In this document: piece by piece, positions 18,718-26,696 of the stretch
Layout of the letters: every line of letters begins with the position of its first letter
Numbering within the stretch: the first letter of the stretch is position 1
Origin: JBHHXG01 sp046756985
GTDB taxonomy: Bacteria > Pseudomonadota > Zetaproteobacteria > Mariprofundales > Mariprofundaceae
Assembly: GCA_046756985.1 (NCBI GenBank)
Contig: JBHHXG010000001.1
Span: 1-50,577 of the forward strand
Reading direction: 5' to 3'
DNA: 50,577 nucleotides
Position numbers and translations under genes: made by a program
Notes under the pieces: model-generated
What the model was told of the DNA's origin: nothing
Seen by the model: only the letters and a program-made list of their open reading frames with translations
Databases searched by the model: none

Positions 18718-19860
18718 TTAATGCGGCCGACGCACAAGCAGCAGAGACGCTCCCTCCCGTAAAAACTGCCAGCCGGCTTTAAGTAACTGCTTCAGGCGTT
18801 TGCGGATAAAGTTGCATTTCACACAGCCACCCTGCGCCATCTGCTGGCGCACTTCATAACGTGGATAAATGGTTTCGCACCAGAAGGCCAGCCGATGCGA
18901 AAAATCCGGCTGCATGCGTGCAAACAACCGCTCGGCCAGATATGGGATGACTTCATGATTCATATGCCGCGCAAACAGCCGCCGCTCGATAAAGCCCATA
19001 TCCGGCCTGATATCATTCAGCAGACGCTCCGGCACAGAGGCCCCCAGATATTCCCCAACGTAGGCCAGCGCATAATAACAGGGCCGCTGTAGCCGGTATT
19101 CGCGGATGCCTGCCAGTACCTCATCCCATTGCCCTGCAGCATCAATGCTGTTCGCCAACAGTGCAATATCATACAGCCAGATCAGCCGCTCAAAGGAATG
19201 TTTCAGGGCATGAAAACACAGGTACGGCAGATGGACGCGTGGCGAAACAAGCAATGCCTTCTCACCTGCCAGTTCACCCTCTTCGGCATATTTGAAAAAG
19301 TCACTCGCGCGTAGCGGTGTCAGATATTGCCACGCCCGGATACGCTCCATCCCCAGGGGCTCATGATGTAAATCAAGCATGATATCGCCACGAAAATAGA
19401 TATTTCGGTAGCTCTGGTGTGGCCTGAAACCGATGTCCCACAATGCCTGCTTGGCATCGAGCATGCGTGCTTCACTCAGCAGCAGATCAATATCGCTCTG
19501 TGGACGCAGCGGCGCATTTTCACCATACAACGGTTCGGAAACCGCCAGACCACGCATACAAAGCACAGGAATACCGGTTCGCCGCAAGGCCGAAAGCACC
19601 TGTCCGCAGGCATGGCGTCGGCGCAGAAACTGGGCTGCCTGATGATACTGATTTGCTTCCGATGCTTCGCGGAACTCATGATCTGCAGCAATTTCCCGCT
19701 GTTGCTGCATGGCGGACCATAGCAACTGATCCATGCCTTCACGCATCGCCGCGCCCCATAACTGGCCGTCTTTCAGGTCTTCGGAAGACGGGGCACGGCT
19801 GGACAACAACTGGCAAAGACGACTGCGAGGCGCTAGAATTTTCATTGCTGGGACAGACAT
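18718..19860 (-). CDS. Nucleotidyltransferase-family protein (NTP_transf_5-like) of the peptide cluster
   Basis: A 380-residue protein. The segment VLCMRGLAVSEPLYGENAPL followed by RPQSDIDLLL (119-128) matches the nucleotidyltransferase fold, with Asp123 and Asp125 as metal ligands. The rest is mostly helical, with several His residues (HHEP, FHALKHSFERLIWLYDI) typical of the PF14907-type family. These proteins are often found beside PqqD-like and HPr-kinase-like genes, as here. A plausible job is transfer of a nucleotide to the peptide or to a partner protein, but no member of this type is assigned by me. It is transcribed away from the precursor gene across a 93-base gap. Confidence 0.75.
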   Translation of the reverse strand: MSVPAMKILAPRSRLCQLLSSRAPSSEDLKDGQLWGAAMREGMDQLLWSAMQQQREIAADHEFREASEANQYHQAAQFLRRRHACGQVLSALRRTGIPVLCMRGLAVSEPLYGENAPLRPQSDIDLLLSEARMLDAKQALWDIGFRPHQSYRNIYFRGDIMLDLHHEPLGMERIRAWQYLTPLRASDFFKYAEEGELAGEKALLVSPRVHLPYLCFHALKHSFERLIWLYDIALLANSIDAAGQWDEVLAGIREYRLQRPCYYALAYVGEYLGASVPERLLNDIRPDMGFIERRLFARHMNHEVIPYLAERLFARMQPDFSHRLAFWCETIYPRYEVRQQMAQGGCVKCNFIRKRLKQLLKAGWQFLREGASLLLVRRPH

Positions 19861-19953
19861 TGATTCATAAAGCTATTCCAAAGTGAATTGTCCTGCCAGC
19901 CGGAAGGGGCCGAAAAGAACTGAAAAGGTTATTTGGCCTTGCGAGGTGAACAC

Positions 19954-20352
19954 ATGCATAAGGATAAACAGGCGGAAACAGAAAACAGTGAGTTGCATGC
20001 CCGCCGCAAGCTGCTGAAGATGGCCGCCTATGTGCCCCCAGCTATTCTCGGCGTGATGATCGCCGGCAACAAACCAGCCATGGCGGGCAAGCCACCGATT
20101 CCGGGTTCAACCAAGGTCTGCAAGGGTGGTGGCACCATTGTAATTTCTGCCGGCGGCACCGCGTGTTGTCCCTGTGTACCTACCGATCCGAAATATGACC
20201 CTTACAAGTGCGCATTGAAGAAGTGTCAGCTGGGCAATTGTGCTGCCTGTCCGGCCGTATTTGTGAAAAAGAAACACTGTCAGATCGCCGCCGCTGCATG
20301 CGGCTGCACCTGTGTTAAGGATCCCGTGACCAAGCTCTGGAGCTGCAATTAG
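19954..20352 (+). CDS. Cysteine-rich secreted protein with twin-arginine leader; candidate modified-peptide precursor
   Basis: 132 residues; start at 19954 has GAGGTG 6 bases upstream. Residues 1-16 are polar. Then come ARRKLLKMAAYVPPAILGV (16-34), which reads as a twin-arginine signal (Arg17-Arg18, hydrophobic region), and an AMA|G cleavage site after residue 44. The predicted mature part (45-132) holds 13 cysteines: 56, 71, 72, 74, 86, 91, 96, 99, 109, 116, 118, 120, 131, plus many Gly, Ala and Lys. It is the first gene of a four-gene run with a radical SAM enzyme, a PqqD-like protein and an HPr-kinase-like protein. I infer it is the substrate. A plain disulfide-rich or metal-binding secreted protein is the alternative. 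No named family is recognised. Confidence 0.78.
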   Translation: MHKDKQAETENSELHARRKLLKMAAYVPPAILGVMIAGNKPAMAGKPPIPGSTKVCKGGGTIVISAGGTACCPCVPTDPKYDPYKCALKKCQLGNCAACPAVFVKKKHCQIAAAACGCTCVKDPVTKLWSCN

Positions 20353-20369
20353 TCCTGCATTGACTATCT

Positions 20370-21530
20370 ATGCCGCACATCGCTAACTCTGTACCGGCAA
20401 TGCAATCATCGCCGCTACCGCTGTTTCTTCCCAATGGACAAGCCCTGCTGCTGCAAGCACTGGATGGGCATGTACTGAATCTGACTGGTACAGGCGAAAC
20501 CGCCCGCATAGACGGCTCGCTCGCGACCAGTGTTTCGGCATTAGCCCATGGCAAGGCGGAGACCAGAGACCGGCAACGCCTTGCCGTCCTTGAACGCCAG
20601 CATGCCTGGCTGCAGGGCCTGAGCCGGGCACAAACGACGCCGCCGCAGGGCCTTGCCCGCACACTGCTTCGCTCAGAACTGGGTATGCTATTTGTCGAAG
20701 TCACGGCAAAATGCAATGAGCGCTGCATCCATTGTTATGCCGATTCCGACCCGGATCGGACCGACTTTCTGAGCCTTGATGAAATCATCGCTGCACTGGA
20801 TCAGGCGCGTGAGTTTGGACGCGCCTTTGTCCAGTTTACCGGCGGCGATCCGCTGCTTCATTCACAGCTTCCCGAGGCTGTTGCACATGCTGCCGGGCTC
20901 GATTTTGACGGCATTGAAATCTATACAAACGGCCTGTTGCTCAATGACCGTCTGCTCGACAAACTTGCCGAATACCAGCCGCGCTTTTCGTTCTCAATTT
21001 ACGGCGATTTGCCGGATATTCATGATGCCATTACTAAGGTTCCGGGCAGCTGGAGGCGCACGCTCGACGCCATGCGACGTGCCATGCAAGCCGGACTTGA
21101 AGTCCGTGCAGGAATTGCGCTGATGCCCGAGAACATTGCCCGCGCCGAACATATGAGCGCTTTCCTTGAAAACGAACTGGGCCTGGATGAGCGCCAAATC
21201 CGTTTTGACCCGGTCAAACAGACCGGCCGTGGTCGTTTTATGGACGAAGTCACGCAGGTGCTGGTTTCACCAAACGCGCACAGCAGCAACAAGGGCTCCC
21301 GCGGCAAGCTCTGCATCAGTGCGGATGGCAATGTTTACCCCTGCATCTTCGCCCGCCACAATGTACTCGGAAATGTTCGTCAGCAGCCGCTTGCAACCAT
21401 CATGACTGCGCTGGACAGCCGTCCCCCCGTCGTACCTTCGCCTGAACGCTGGCAGCGGTGTCAACAATCGTTAAGCTGTGGCGATTGCCAGATCATTTCC
21501 TACATCATCGGAGAAGATGGCCATGAATGA
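20370..21530 (+). CDS. Radical SAM protein with SPASM/Twitch-type C-terminus
   Basis: 386 residues. Cys115-x3-Cys119-x2-Cys122 (CNERCIHC) binds the 4Fe-4S cluster that cleaves S-adenosylmethionine; FTGGDPLL (156-163) is the SAM-binding motif. The C-terminus has Cys315 and Cys325 in the SPASM pattern C-x4-G-x4-C, then Cys364, Cys370 and Cys373 (C-x5-C-x2-C): five cysteines, fewer than the seven of full SPASM, but enough for one auxiliary cluster. Residues 1-100 form an extra N-terminal domain I do not recognise, where a peptide-recognition domain could sit. SPASM enzymes usually make crosslinks or other changes on ribosomal peptides. The gene follows the cysteine-rich protein by 17 bases. Confidence 0.88.
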   Translation: MPHIANSVPAMQSSPLPLFLPNGQALLLQALDGHVLNLTGTGETARIDGSLATSVSALAHGKAETRDRQRLAVLERQHAWLQGLSRAQTTPPQGLARTLLRSELGMLFVEVTAKCNERCIHCYADSDPDRTDFLSLDEIIAALDQAREFGRAFVQFTGGDPLLHSQLPEAVAHAAGLDFDGIEIYTNGLLLNDRLLDKLAEYQPRFSFSIYGDLPDIHDAITKVPGSWRRTLDAMRRAMQAGLEVRAGIALMPENIARAEHMSAFLENELGLDERQIRFDPVKQTGRGRFMDEVTQVLVSPNAHSSNKGSRGKLCISADGNVYPCIFARHNVLGNVRQQPLATIMTALDSRPPVVPSPERWQRCQQSLSCGDCQIISYIIGEDGHE

Positions 21531-21816
21531 AATGACCGCTATCAAGGTTCCACAGCATCCAAAAAAGAAAGATGGCCTGATCGCTGAAGAGCTGGAAGGC
21601 ATGGATGAAGTAATTTTTGTAGACACTGAGTCAGGCTCAAACTTTTCGCTGAACACCATGGCCTCAGCCATTCTGGAGCTTTGTGACGGCGAACATACGG
21701 CAGACGACATTGCTACGCTGGTCTGTGATACATTCAACGGTGATATGCAGCAAATCAGCAAGGATACGCGTGCCATACTGATGGAGTTTGCCGCCTACGG
21801 CCTGTTCGCCGAATAA
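21523..21816 (+). CDS. PqqD-like peptide chaperone (RRE-type)
   Basis: 97 residues beginning MNEMTAIKVPQHPKKK. The segment FSLNTMASAILELCDGEHTADDIATL-type pattern (41-66, here summarised as LN..A..ILELCDG..T..DIA) matches PqqD, which binds the leader of a precursor peptide and presents it to a radical SAM enzyme. Three starts are possible (21517, 21523, 21532); 21523 is chosen because GGAGAAG lies 6 bases upstream. It overlaps the radical SAM stop by 8 bases, so the two are probably co-translated, as expected for partners. Confidence 0.85.
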   Translation: MNEMTAIKVPQHPKKKDGLIAEELEGMDEVIFVDTESGSNFSLNTMASAILELCDGEHTADDIATLVCDTFNGDMQQISKDTRAILMEFAAYGLFAE

Positions 21817-21817
21817 T

Positions 21818-22666
21818 ATGGCATGGAAACACGCCTTTCGTGTCGGTCATGTCACTGTCGGCATTGTTTCAGAGCATCCCGGGTGCAGTGATATCATTCG
21901 AACACTGATTTGCCTCTATGCAGAGACAAATGCCTCACCTGATATTCCGTTTTTCATTCGCTGCAAGGGCGATACAATCGAGCTGGCCGTGGATGACACG
22001 GTACTGTGGTCAGGTACGGATGCAGGCGAAATCGTGGCGGGCTTTGAGGTGCATCTTTATACCCGCATCCTGCAGCATCTGTCGCCTGCCTATAGCTCAA
22101 TCCATGCCTCAGCCATCAATATCGGCAACCAAGCCTGTATCTTTGCGGGCGAATCCAATGCCGGCAAAAGTAGCCTGTGTACAGCGGCTTTGCTGGATGG
22201 GGCGGACTATTTATCAGACGAATTCGCCTTACTGGATGAAAACGGCCTGATCGAGCCGTTCCCGCGTCCGTTGCAATGGGGAAAGGCCCGACATCCGGCC
22301 TTTCCCCACCATGCCATGCTTTCTGGTCATTTGTTTGCGAAAGCATATTTCCGCTTCCCCGATCATCAGGGAAAAACCGTCTGCAATCTGCTGTGGCTTC
22401 CAGCCAATGTTGAACATCAAGCGCTGCCATTGCGCTACCTATTGCTGCCGTGCTACCGGCGTAATGCACCACCTGCCGAATTAACGTCCATCCGCCGCGG
22501 CGAGGCATTGATGGCACTTCCCGAACATCTGCATCATCGCGATACGCCCGAAGCCATGTTAAAAACACTGAATCACCGCCTGCCAGAAGCCACCGAGTTT
22601 TTCCGCCTCGAATTTTCCGATGCGCATGCTGCTTACAAGGCGGTCAAGCAACACCTTTGTGCCTGA
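21818..22666 (+). CDS. HPr kinase-like ATPase
   Basis: 282 residues, start ATG 1 base after the PqqD-like stop. The Walker A motif AGESNAGKSSL (110-120) and YLSDEFALLD (131-140), with acidic residues in the Walker B/catalytic position, match the HprK kinase core seen in HprK-related proteins of peptide clusters. The N-terminal part (about 90 residues) is unlike that of true HprK, and no HPr gene is in the window, so carbon control is unlikely. It may phosphorylate the precursor or a partner. The 3' end overlaps the convergent ATP-grasp gene by 23 bases. Confidence 0.82.
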   Translation: MAWKHAFRVGHVTVGIVSEHPGCSDIIRTLICLYAETNASPDIPFFIRCKGDTIELAVDDTVLWSGTDAGEIVAGFEVHLYTRILQHLSPAYSSIHASAINIGNQACIFAGESNAGKSSLCTAALLDGADYLSDEFALLDENGLIEPFPRPLQWGKARHPAFPHHAMLSGHLFAKAYFRFPDHQGKTVCNLLWLPANVEHQALPLRYLLLPCYRRNAPPAELTSIRRGEALMALPEHLHHRDTPEAMLKTLNHRLPEATEFFRLEFSDAHAAYKAVKQHLCA

Positions 22667-23846
22667 CCCTGCCAATCTTCCAGACGCGTACAATGCTGCG
22701 CCAGAGCAGCGTCAGGCTGGCATGCAAATCACGCCCGTCCCATGCACCTAGACTCGCATCCAAGGCCCTGTCCCGATAACGGCGTAAGGCAGCGGTAATC
22801 ATGCTGATCTTGCGCCATAGGCCATGACAGCGTGAGGCATCTGCATCCCAATCCGGATCATGATAACAGGTGCCAATTATGCGCGTATATTCGGCTCTTG
22901 ATCGTTGCAGACAGGCCTCATCCAGTTGGGCATCTTCGGCGCACATCCTGTAATAGGCCTGCAGGAACCCTGCTCCGTCGGCCTCGGCCAGACATGTCCA
23001 GCCCGACAGGCGGGGGTTGATTTCCAGCAATTGCCATTCTCCGTTGGCATCCTGTTTGCATTCCACTTCGGCAAAGCCCTTCCAGCCAAGATGGCTCAAC
23101 AGCTCGCATGCGCCTGCATACAGCTCCGGAATCCATTCGGCCTTCGCTGCGGTGGTCTCGCCAAATGGACCATGGTGTGTTTGTGCCACCCGCTGGCGAC
23201 GACCGGTAAAGCCGCGTACCGGCCGCCCATTGTCATCAAACAGTACAATGGCTGAGGCCATACGTTCTGTTTCTCCTGCAATATAACTTTGGACGATTTC
23301 CATCTGCTCGCCATGACCTGCTTCAATCATCGGCTGCAGAAATTTTCTGAGCGCCCCTGCATCATCAAAGCGGACAAAACCATTCCTGCGGGTCTTGATG
23401 ACAACCGGAAAGGCGCAACCGCACTTTTCGTCATACAGCTCCTGCATGCTGATGACTTCGCAATCGGGCATGCGGATGATCCCTTGCGGTTGCAATTCAT
23501 GCGTCGTGATTGCCCGTCTGACCGTTTCTTGATCGGCTGAGAGAAAACGCATGCCAATATTGCGCAGCAAAGGCGCATATTCAGCCGTAAATTCCGCCAT
23601 ATCATCAACACATGGCAGCCATACGCCTTGCAGGCCTGATTTTTTCAGATTCATCGCATAGACGCCGTTGACCACCTCACCCAGGCACGGAAGTTCCACA
23701 GCTTTCTGGATATAGCGGCTTTTTTTCACCCATGGCTCCATCGGCCAACTGGTACCAATCACCGGAATGCCGGCACGCCCTGCTGCCTGTGCCAGAGCAA
23801 ACATCTGCGAATCCTGCAAATCGTGAATGACCATCGGCATGCTCAT
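22644..23846 (-). CDS. ATP-grasp ligase-like protein
   Basis: 400 residues. The ATP-grasp core is seen in CAFPVVIKTRRNGFVRFD (the first lysine loop), AGETERMASAIVLFDDNG and the magnesium-binding EWQLLEINPRLSGW near residue 310. ATP-grasp enzymes join a carboxylate to an amine or thiol through an acyl phosphate; the substrate is unknown. The start is ATG at 23846, overlapping the MFS stop as ATGA; a frame reaching to 24050 lies inside the MFS gene and is rejected. It may finish or tag a product that the MFS protein carries. Confidence 0.8.
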   Translation of the reverse strand: MSMPMVIHDLQDSQMFALAQAAGRAGIPVIGTSWPMEPWVKKSRYIQKAVELPCLGEVVNGVYAMNLKKSGLQGVWLPCVDDMAEFTAEYAPLLRNIGMRFLSADQETVRRAITTHELQPQGIIRMPDCEVISMQELYDEKCGCAFPVVIKTRRNGFVRFDDAGALRKFLQPMIEAGHGEQMEIVQSYIAGETERMASAIVLFDDNGRPVRGFTGRRQRVAQTHHGPFGETTAAKAEWIPELYAGACELLSHLGWKGFAEVECKQDANGEWQLLEINPRLSGWTCLAEADGAGFLQAYYRMCAEDAQLDEACLQRSRAEYTRIIGTCYHDPDWDADASRCHGLWRKISMITAALRRYRDRALDASLGAWDGRDLHASLTLLWRSIVRVWKIGRVRHKGVA

Positions 23847-24979
23847 GGTTTTGTGGGTAACCCCCTGACCAGAAACATACCCAACAGGGCCATAGCTGCA
23901 CAGACGTAGAACGCGGCTGAATAACCCGAAGACTCGGCAATCACACCGCATCCCATGATACCCACAGCGCTGCCCAAACCAAAGCCGGATGCTGAATACC
24001 AGCCTTGCGCGGTGGCATGTCTGCCAGCCGGCGCCAGACGCTTGACCCATGTCACGGCGGAAAGATGAAAGGCTGCAAAGCTGGCTGCATGCAGAAGCTG
24101 CAGCAGGATAAGAGGCAACCAGTGCTCAAACAAACCAATGCCAAGCCAGCGCAATGAAGCCAGCAGTAAACTGCCGCCCAACACCCAGGCCGGTGCGGCC
24201 CGCTGCAACCGCCCACCCCACATCCACATCAGCACTATCTCGGCCAGCACACCTAGAACCCAGAAGGTGCCGATCTGCCAACCGAAATAACCAATCTCGA
24301 CAAGATAAAGACTATAAAAACCGTAATAGGCGCCATGCGAGACCTGCATGACAAAACTGGCTGCCAAAAGTGCGAAGAACGGCGAGCTAAACCCGGTTTG
24401 CACGCCATCCGGAAGGGTTTCTGCGTCGCTATGATCAGGAAATCCGCGCGCCGCCATTGCGGTCACAAACATCAGGCCAGCCAGCCAGTACGGAAACTGC
24501 TCCATGGCGACACCAGCCAGCCAGACCCCTCCCGCCAGAGACGCCGCAACAAATCCAACCGACCCCCAGACGCGCAAGCGGCCGTAATCGGCAAGGGCGG
24601 CTTCGGATACCGATACCGACAGCCCATCGGTCAACGGCAAGATGGCCGCCCACAATACTCCAAATATGAATATAACCGTCGCCAGCAGGTACAGATCATG
24701 CACATAGGCCATGCCCACGGCAAAGGCAGCTGCCACAACCGATGCCAGAACGATAAAGCGTTGCGACTGCTTGCCGCTGCTTCGATCCAGCACATGACCT
24801 GCCCATGGTGGCGCGATGACTTTGGCTGCTGCCAGCAGGCCAGTCATAATACCAATGGCGCTGACATCCAGCCCCTGATCCGCCAGATAAACGGGAAAAT
24901 AGGGAAGAATCAGCCCCATCGCGGCAAAATAGGCAGCGTAAAAAAGCCGGATGTGGTGCAATGAGACTGAGCTAACCAT
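23843..24979 (-). CDS. MFS transporter (MFS_1-like)
   Basis: 378 residues with about 12 membrane helices. The N-terminus HHIRLFYAAYFAAMGLILPY and the loop AGHVLDRSSGKQSQ between helices 2 and 3 (a variant of the MFS GxxxDRxGRR motif) are typical of the HcaT/NupG-like MFS_1 group. It could import or export a small product; direction cannot be told. It is translationally coupled to the ATP-grasp gene. The gene starts 74 bases from the divergent lipoprotein gene. Confidence 0.85.
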   Translation of the reverse strand: MVSSVSLHHIRLFYAAYFAAMGLILPYFPVYLADQGLDVSAIGIMTGLLAAAKVIAPPWAGHVLDRSSGKQSQRFIVLASVVAAAFAVGMAYVHDLYLLATVIFIFGVLWAAILPLTDGLSVSVSEAALADYGRLRVWGSVGFVAASLAGGVWLAGVAMEQFPYWLAGLMFVTAMAARGFPDHSDAETLPDGVQTGFSSPFFALLAASFVMQVSHGAYYGFYSLYLVEIGYFGWQIGTFWVLGVLAEIVLMWMWGGRLQRAAPAWVLGGSLLLASLRWLGIGLFEHWLPLILLQLLHAASFAAFHLSAVTWVKRLAPAGRHATAQGWYSASGFGLGSAVGIMGCGVIAESSGYSAAFYVCAAMALLGMFLVRGLPTKP

Positions 24980-25053
24980 ATGGCAAGCATAACGGGGTGG
25001 ACGTGACTGTCACTGCCGCTTGCAGCACAAGCCCCTTCTGCACATATTAACGT

Positions 25054-26079
25054 ATGCCAAGCCGCTTTCTTGCCCTGCTGATCTCATGCCCATTGATGCT
25101 TCTGACTGCCTGCGGCAATGGCCATGGCCTGAATATGGCACTCGGATGGAAGGCTGAAATCATCACGGAATGGGATGATTTCCTGCCAGATATGCTGGTC
25201 CTTTCGGATGACGGACGATTTCTGTTCGCCAGCTGTGAAACCAGAGCCAATATGCTTTCACCATCGCTGGCCCGTATTGATCTGACAACAGGCACAGCAG
25301 ATATTTTGCTGTATGGCCTCGAACGTGCCGACGGACTGAAGCTGGATCAGGGCGGCAGCCTGTGGCTTGGCGAGGAAAGCAGCGATGGATTGATCTGGAA
25401 AGTCCCCGATCCTCACGCTTTTCCCGCCGGGCAGCGTATCGACCGTGTCCGCCTGACCCGAAGCAATAGCACTGTTACGCCTGTCCTTGAAGCCGGGCGG
25501 TTTGCACACGAAGGACTCTCGTTTTCAAGGAATGGCACTTATCTCTACCTTGCCGATGAGTGGATCGAAGGCTGCCTGTACCGGCTGAGTCTGCAAAGCT
25601 GGCAATTACAGGTGCTGCACAAATCCAGCGGGTGGCTTGATATCAACAGGACAGAAGAAGCGCGCCTATATGCTGAGAAAAGACATGGCCGTATCTTCAG
25701 GCGGCTGGAGGACATGGAAATGCTGCCGGATGGCCGCATTCTTCTAGCCGAAACAGGCGCCGGGGCTGAAGCCGGCCGCATTCTAGTGCTGGATGACCGG
25801 GGAGTTGCCCCTGCTATCTCAGTTTTTCTCGAGGATGCCCGCCTGCATCATCCGGACAATCTCGAATGGGACAGCAAACGAAACTGGCTGTGGATCACTG
25901 ACGACGATGAGCCTTCTGCCTTGTGGGTCTGGAATGGCAAGGACCTGCAGCGCATCGCCATGCATGACCATGCCGAAATCACCGGTGTGGAAAGCGCTAC
26001 CAACGGCGACATCTATATCAACCTACAACACCGCCGCTTCGGCTCCGACCTGACATTACGGCTGATACGGACGCACTGA
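25054..26079 (+). CDS. Lipoprotein with beta-propeller (PhoX/SMP-30-like)
   Basis: 341 residues with a lipobox LLTAC at Cys20, so exported and lipidated. The mature part has repeated blades with DG and D-rich turns (LVLSDDGRFLFAS, LKLDQGGSLWLGEE, MEMLPDGRILLAETG, HPDNLEWDSKRNWLWITDDD), the pattern of calcium-binding propellers such as PhoX (DUF839) or SMP-30 gluconolactonase. The catalytic type cannot be fixed. Its stop overlaps the next start (TGATG), so it is coupled to a membrane protein. A link to the peptide cluster is possible by position only. Confidence 0.7.
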   Translation: MPSRFLALLISCPLMLLTACGNGHGLNMALGWKAEIITEWDDFLPDMLVLSDDGRFLFASCETRANMLSPSLARIDLTTGTADILLYGLERADGLKLDQGGSLWLGEESSDGLIWKVPDPHAFPAGQRIDRVRLTRSNSTVTPVLEAGRFAHEGLSFSRNGTYLYLADEWIEGCLYRLSLQSWQLQVLHKSSGWLDINRTEEARLYAEKRHGRIFRRLEDMEMLPDGRILLAETGAGAEAGRILVLDDRGVAPAISVFLEDARLHHPDNLEWDSKRNWLWITDDDEPSALWVWNGKDLQRIAMHDHAEITGVESATNGDIYINLQHRRFGSDLTLRLIRTH

Positions 26080-26687
26080 TGGAAGAGTGGCTGCAAATCG
26101 TTATCCGGCAGATCACGCTGTACAGTCTTCCAGTTGTGATATCCCTGTCGCTAATTGGCATGTTCGAAGCATGGCGCGCAATCCCCGAAGCATCATCCGA
26201 CCATCCGTTTTTCGCCCTGGCCTGGCAAGGAAGCTGGATGCCACTGTTGGCATCCATCGCCTTTACACGCGCAGTCATCATCGCCTTGCCACGACCCATG
26301 AACCATCATCCGCGTGCAGCCGCCAGGCGTTGTCTGGGACATATTGTACTGTGCATTGCAGGCTGGCTGATGTATGCATGGGCGCTTGGCCATCAGCCTC
26401 CGGCAGGCCTGCCCCCTTTACACCACTGGTGGGCCAAGGTCTTCATGTTTTTTAATCTGTGCATGGCCTTGATGCACCTGTTGCCGCTGCCTGGCATGTG
26501 GCTGGGTGAAATGCTGTTGGCATCCAGATTTGGAGCACCATTCTCGATGTATATAACCAGCCGGCGCAGCGTCTGGTTATATGCCCTGCTGGCGGCATCC
26601 CCGTTGCTTGATATGTCGGTCGGAGCGATTGCGATCTTTCCGGTTTACGAAGCCATGGCAGATGCCGCCTTCCATCTGGCATCCTGA
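26079..26687 (+). CDS. Integral membrane protein, function unknown
   Basis: 202 residues with about five hydrophobic segments and a HHWW segment near residue 115 (LPPLHHWWAKVFMFFNLCMAL). The ATG shares one base with the lipoprotein stop codon, so the two are probably made together and may form an inner-membrane/periplasm pair. I do not recognise a family; the segment LHLLPLPGMWLGEML-like in the middle resembles the NPxPG loop of site-2 protease-type membrane proteins (M50), but the HExxH zinc motif is not seen, so protease activity is not supported. Confidence 0.6.
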   Translation: MEEWLQIVIRQITLYSLPVVISLSLIGMFEAWRAIPEASSDHPFFALAWQGSWMPLLASIAFTRAVIIALPRPMNHHPRAAARRCLGHIVLCIAGWLMYAWALGHQPPAGLPPLHHWWAKVFMFFNLCMALMHLLPLPGMWLGEMLLASRFGAPFSMYITSRRSVWLYALLAASPLLDMSVGAIAIFPVYEAMADAAFHLAS

Positions 26688-26696
26688 GATGGCGGC

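Noticed and set aside
19954..20352. Metallothionein or a 2Fe-2S/HiPIP-like protein
   Set aside because: Cys spacing does not match those families that I know, and the Tat-like leader and radical SAM neighbours favour a modified peptide; kept as an alternative only.
23847..24050. Extended N-terminus of the ATP-grasp protein
   Set aside because: It lies within the MFS gene, and the ATG at 23846 with an ATGA overlap gives the family start.
26079..26687. Site-2-protease-like (M50) membrane protease
   Set aside because: The needed HExxH zinc motif is absent.
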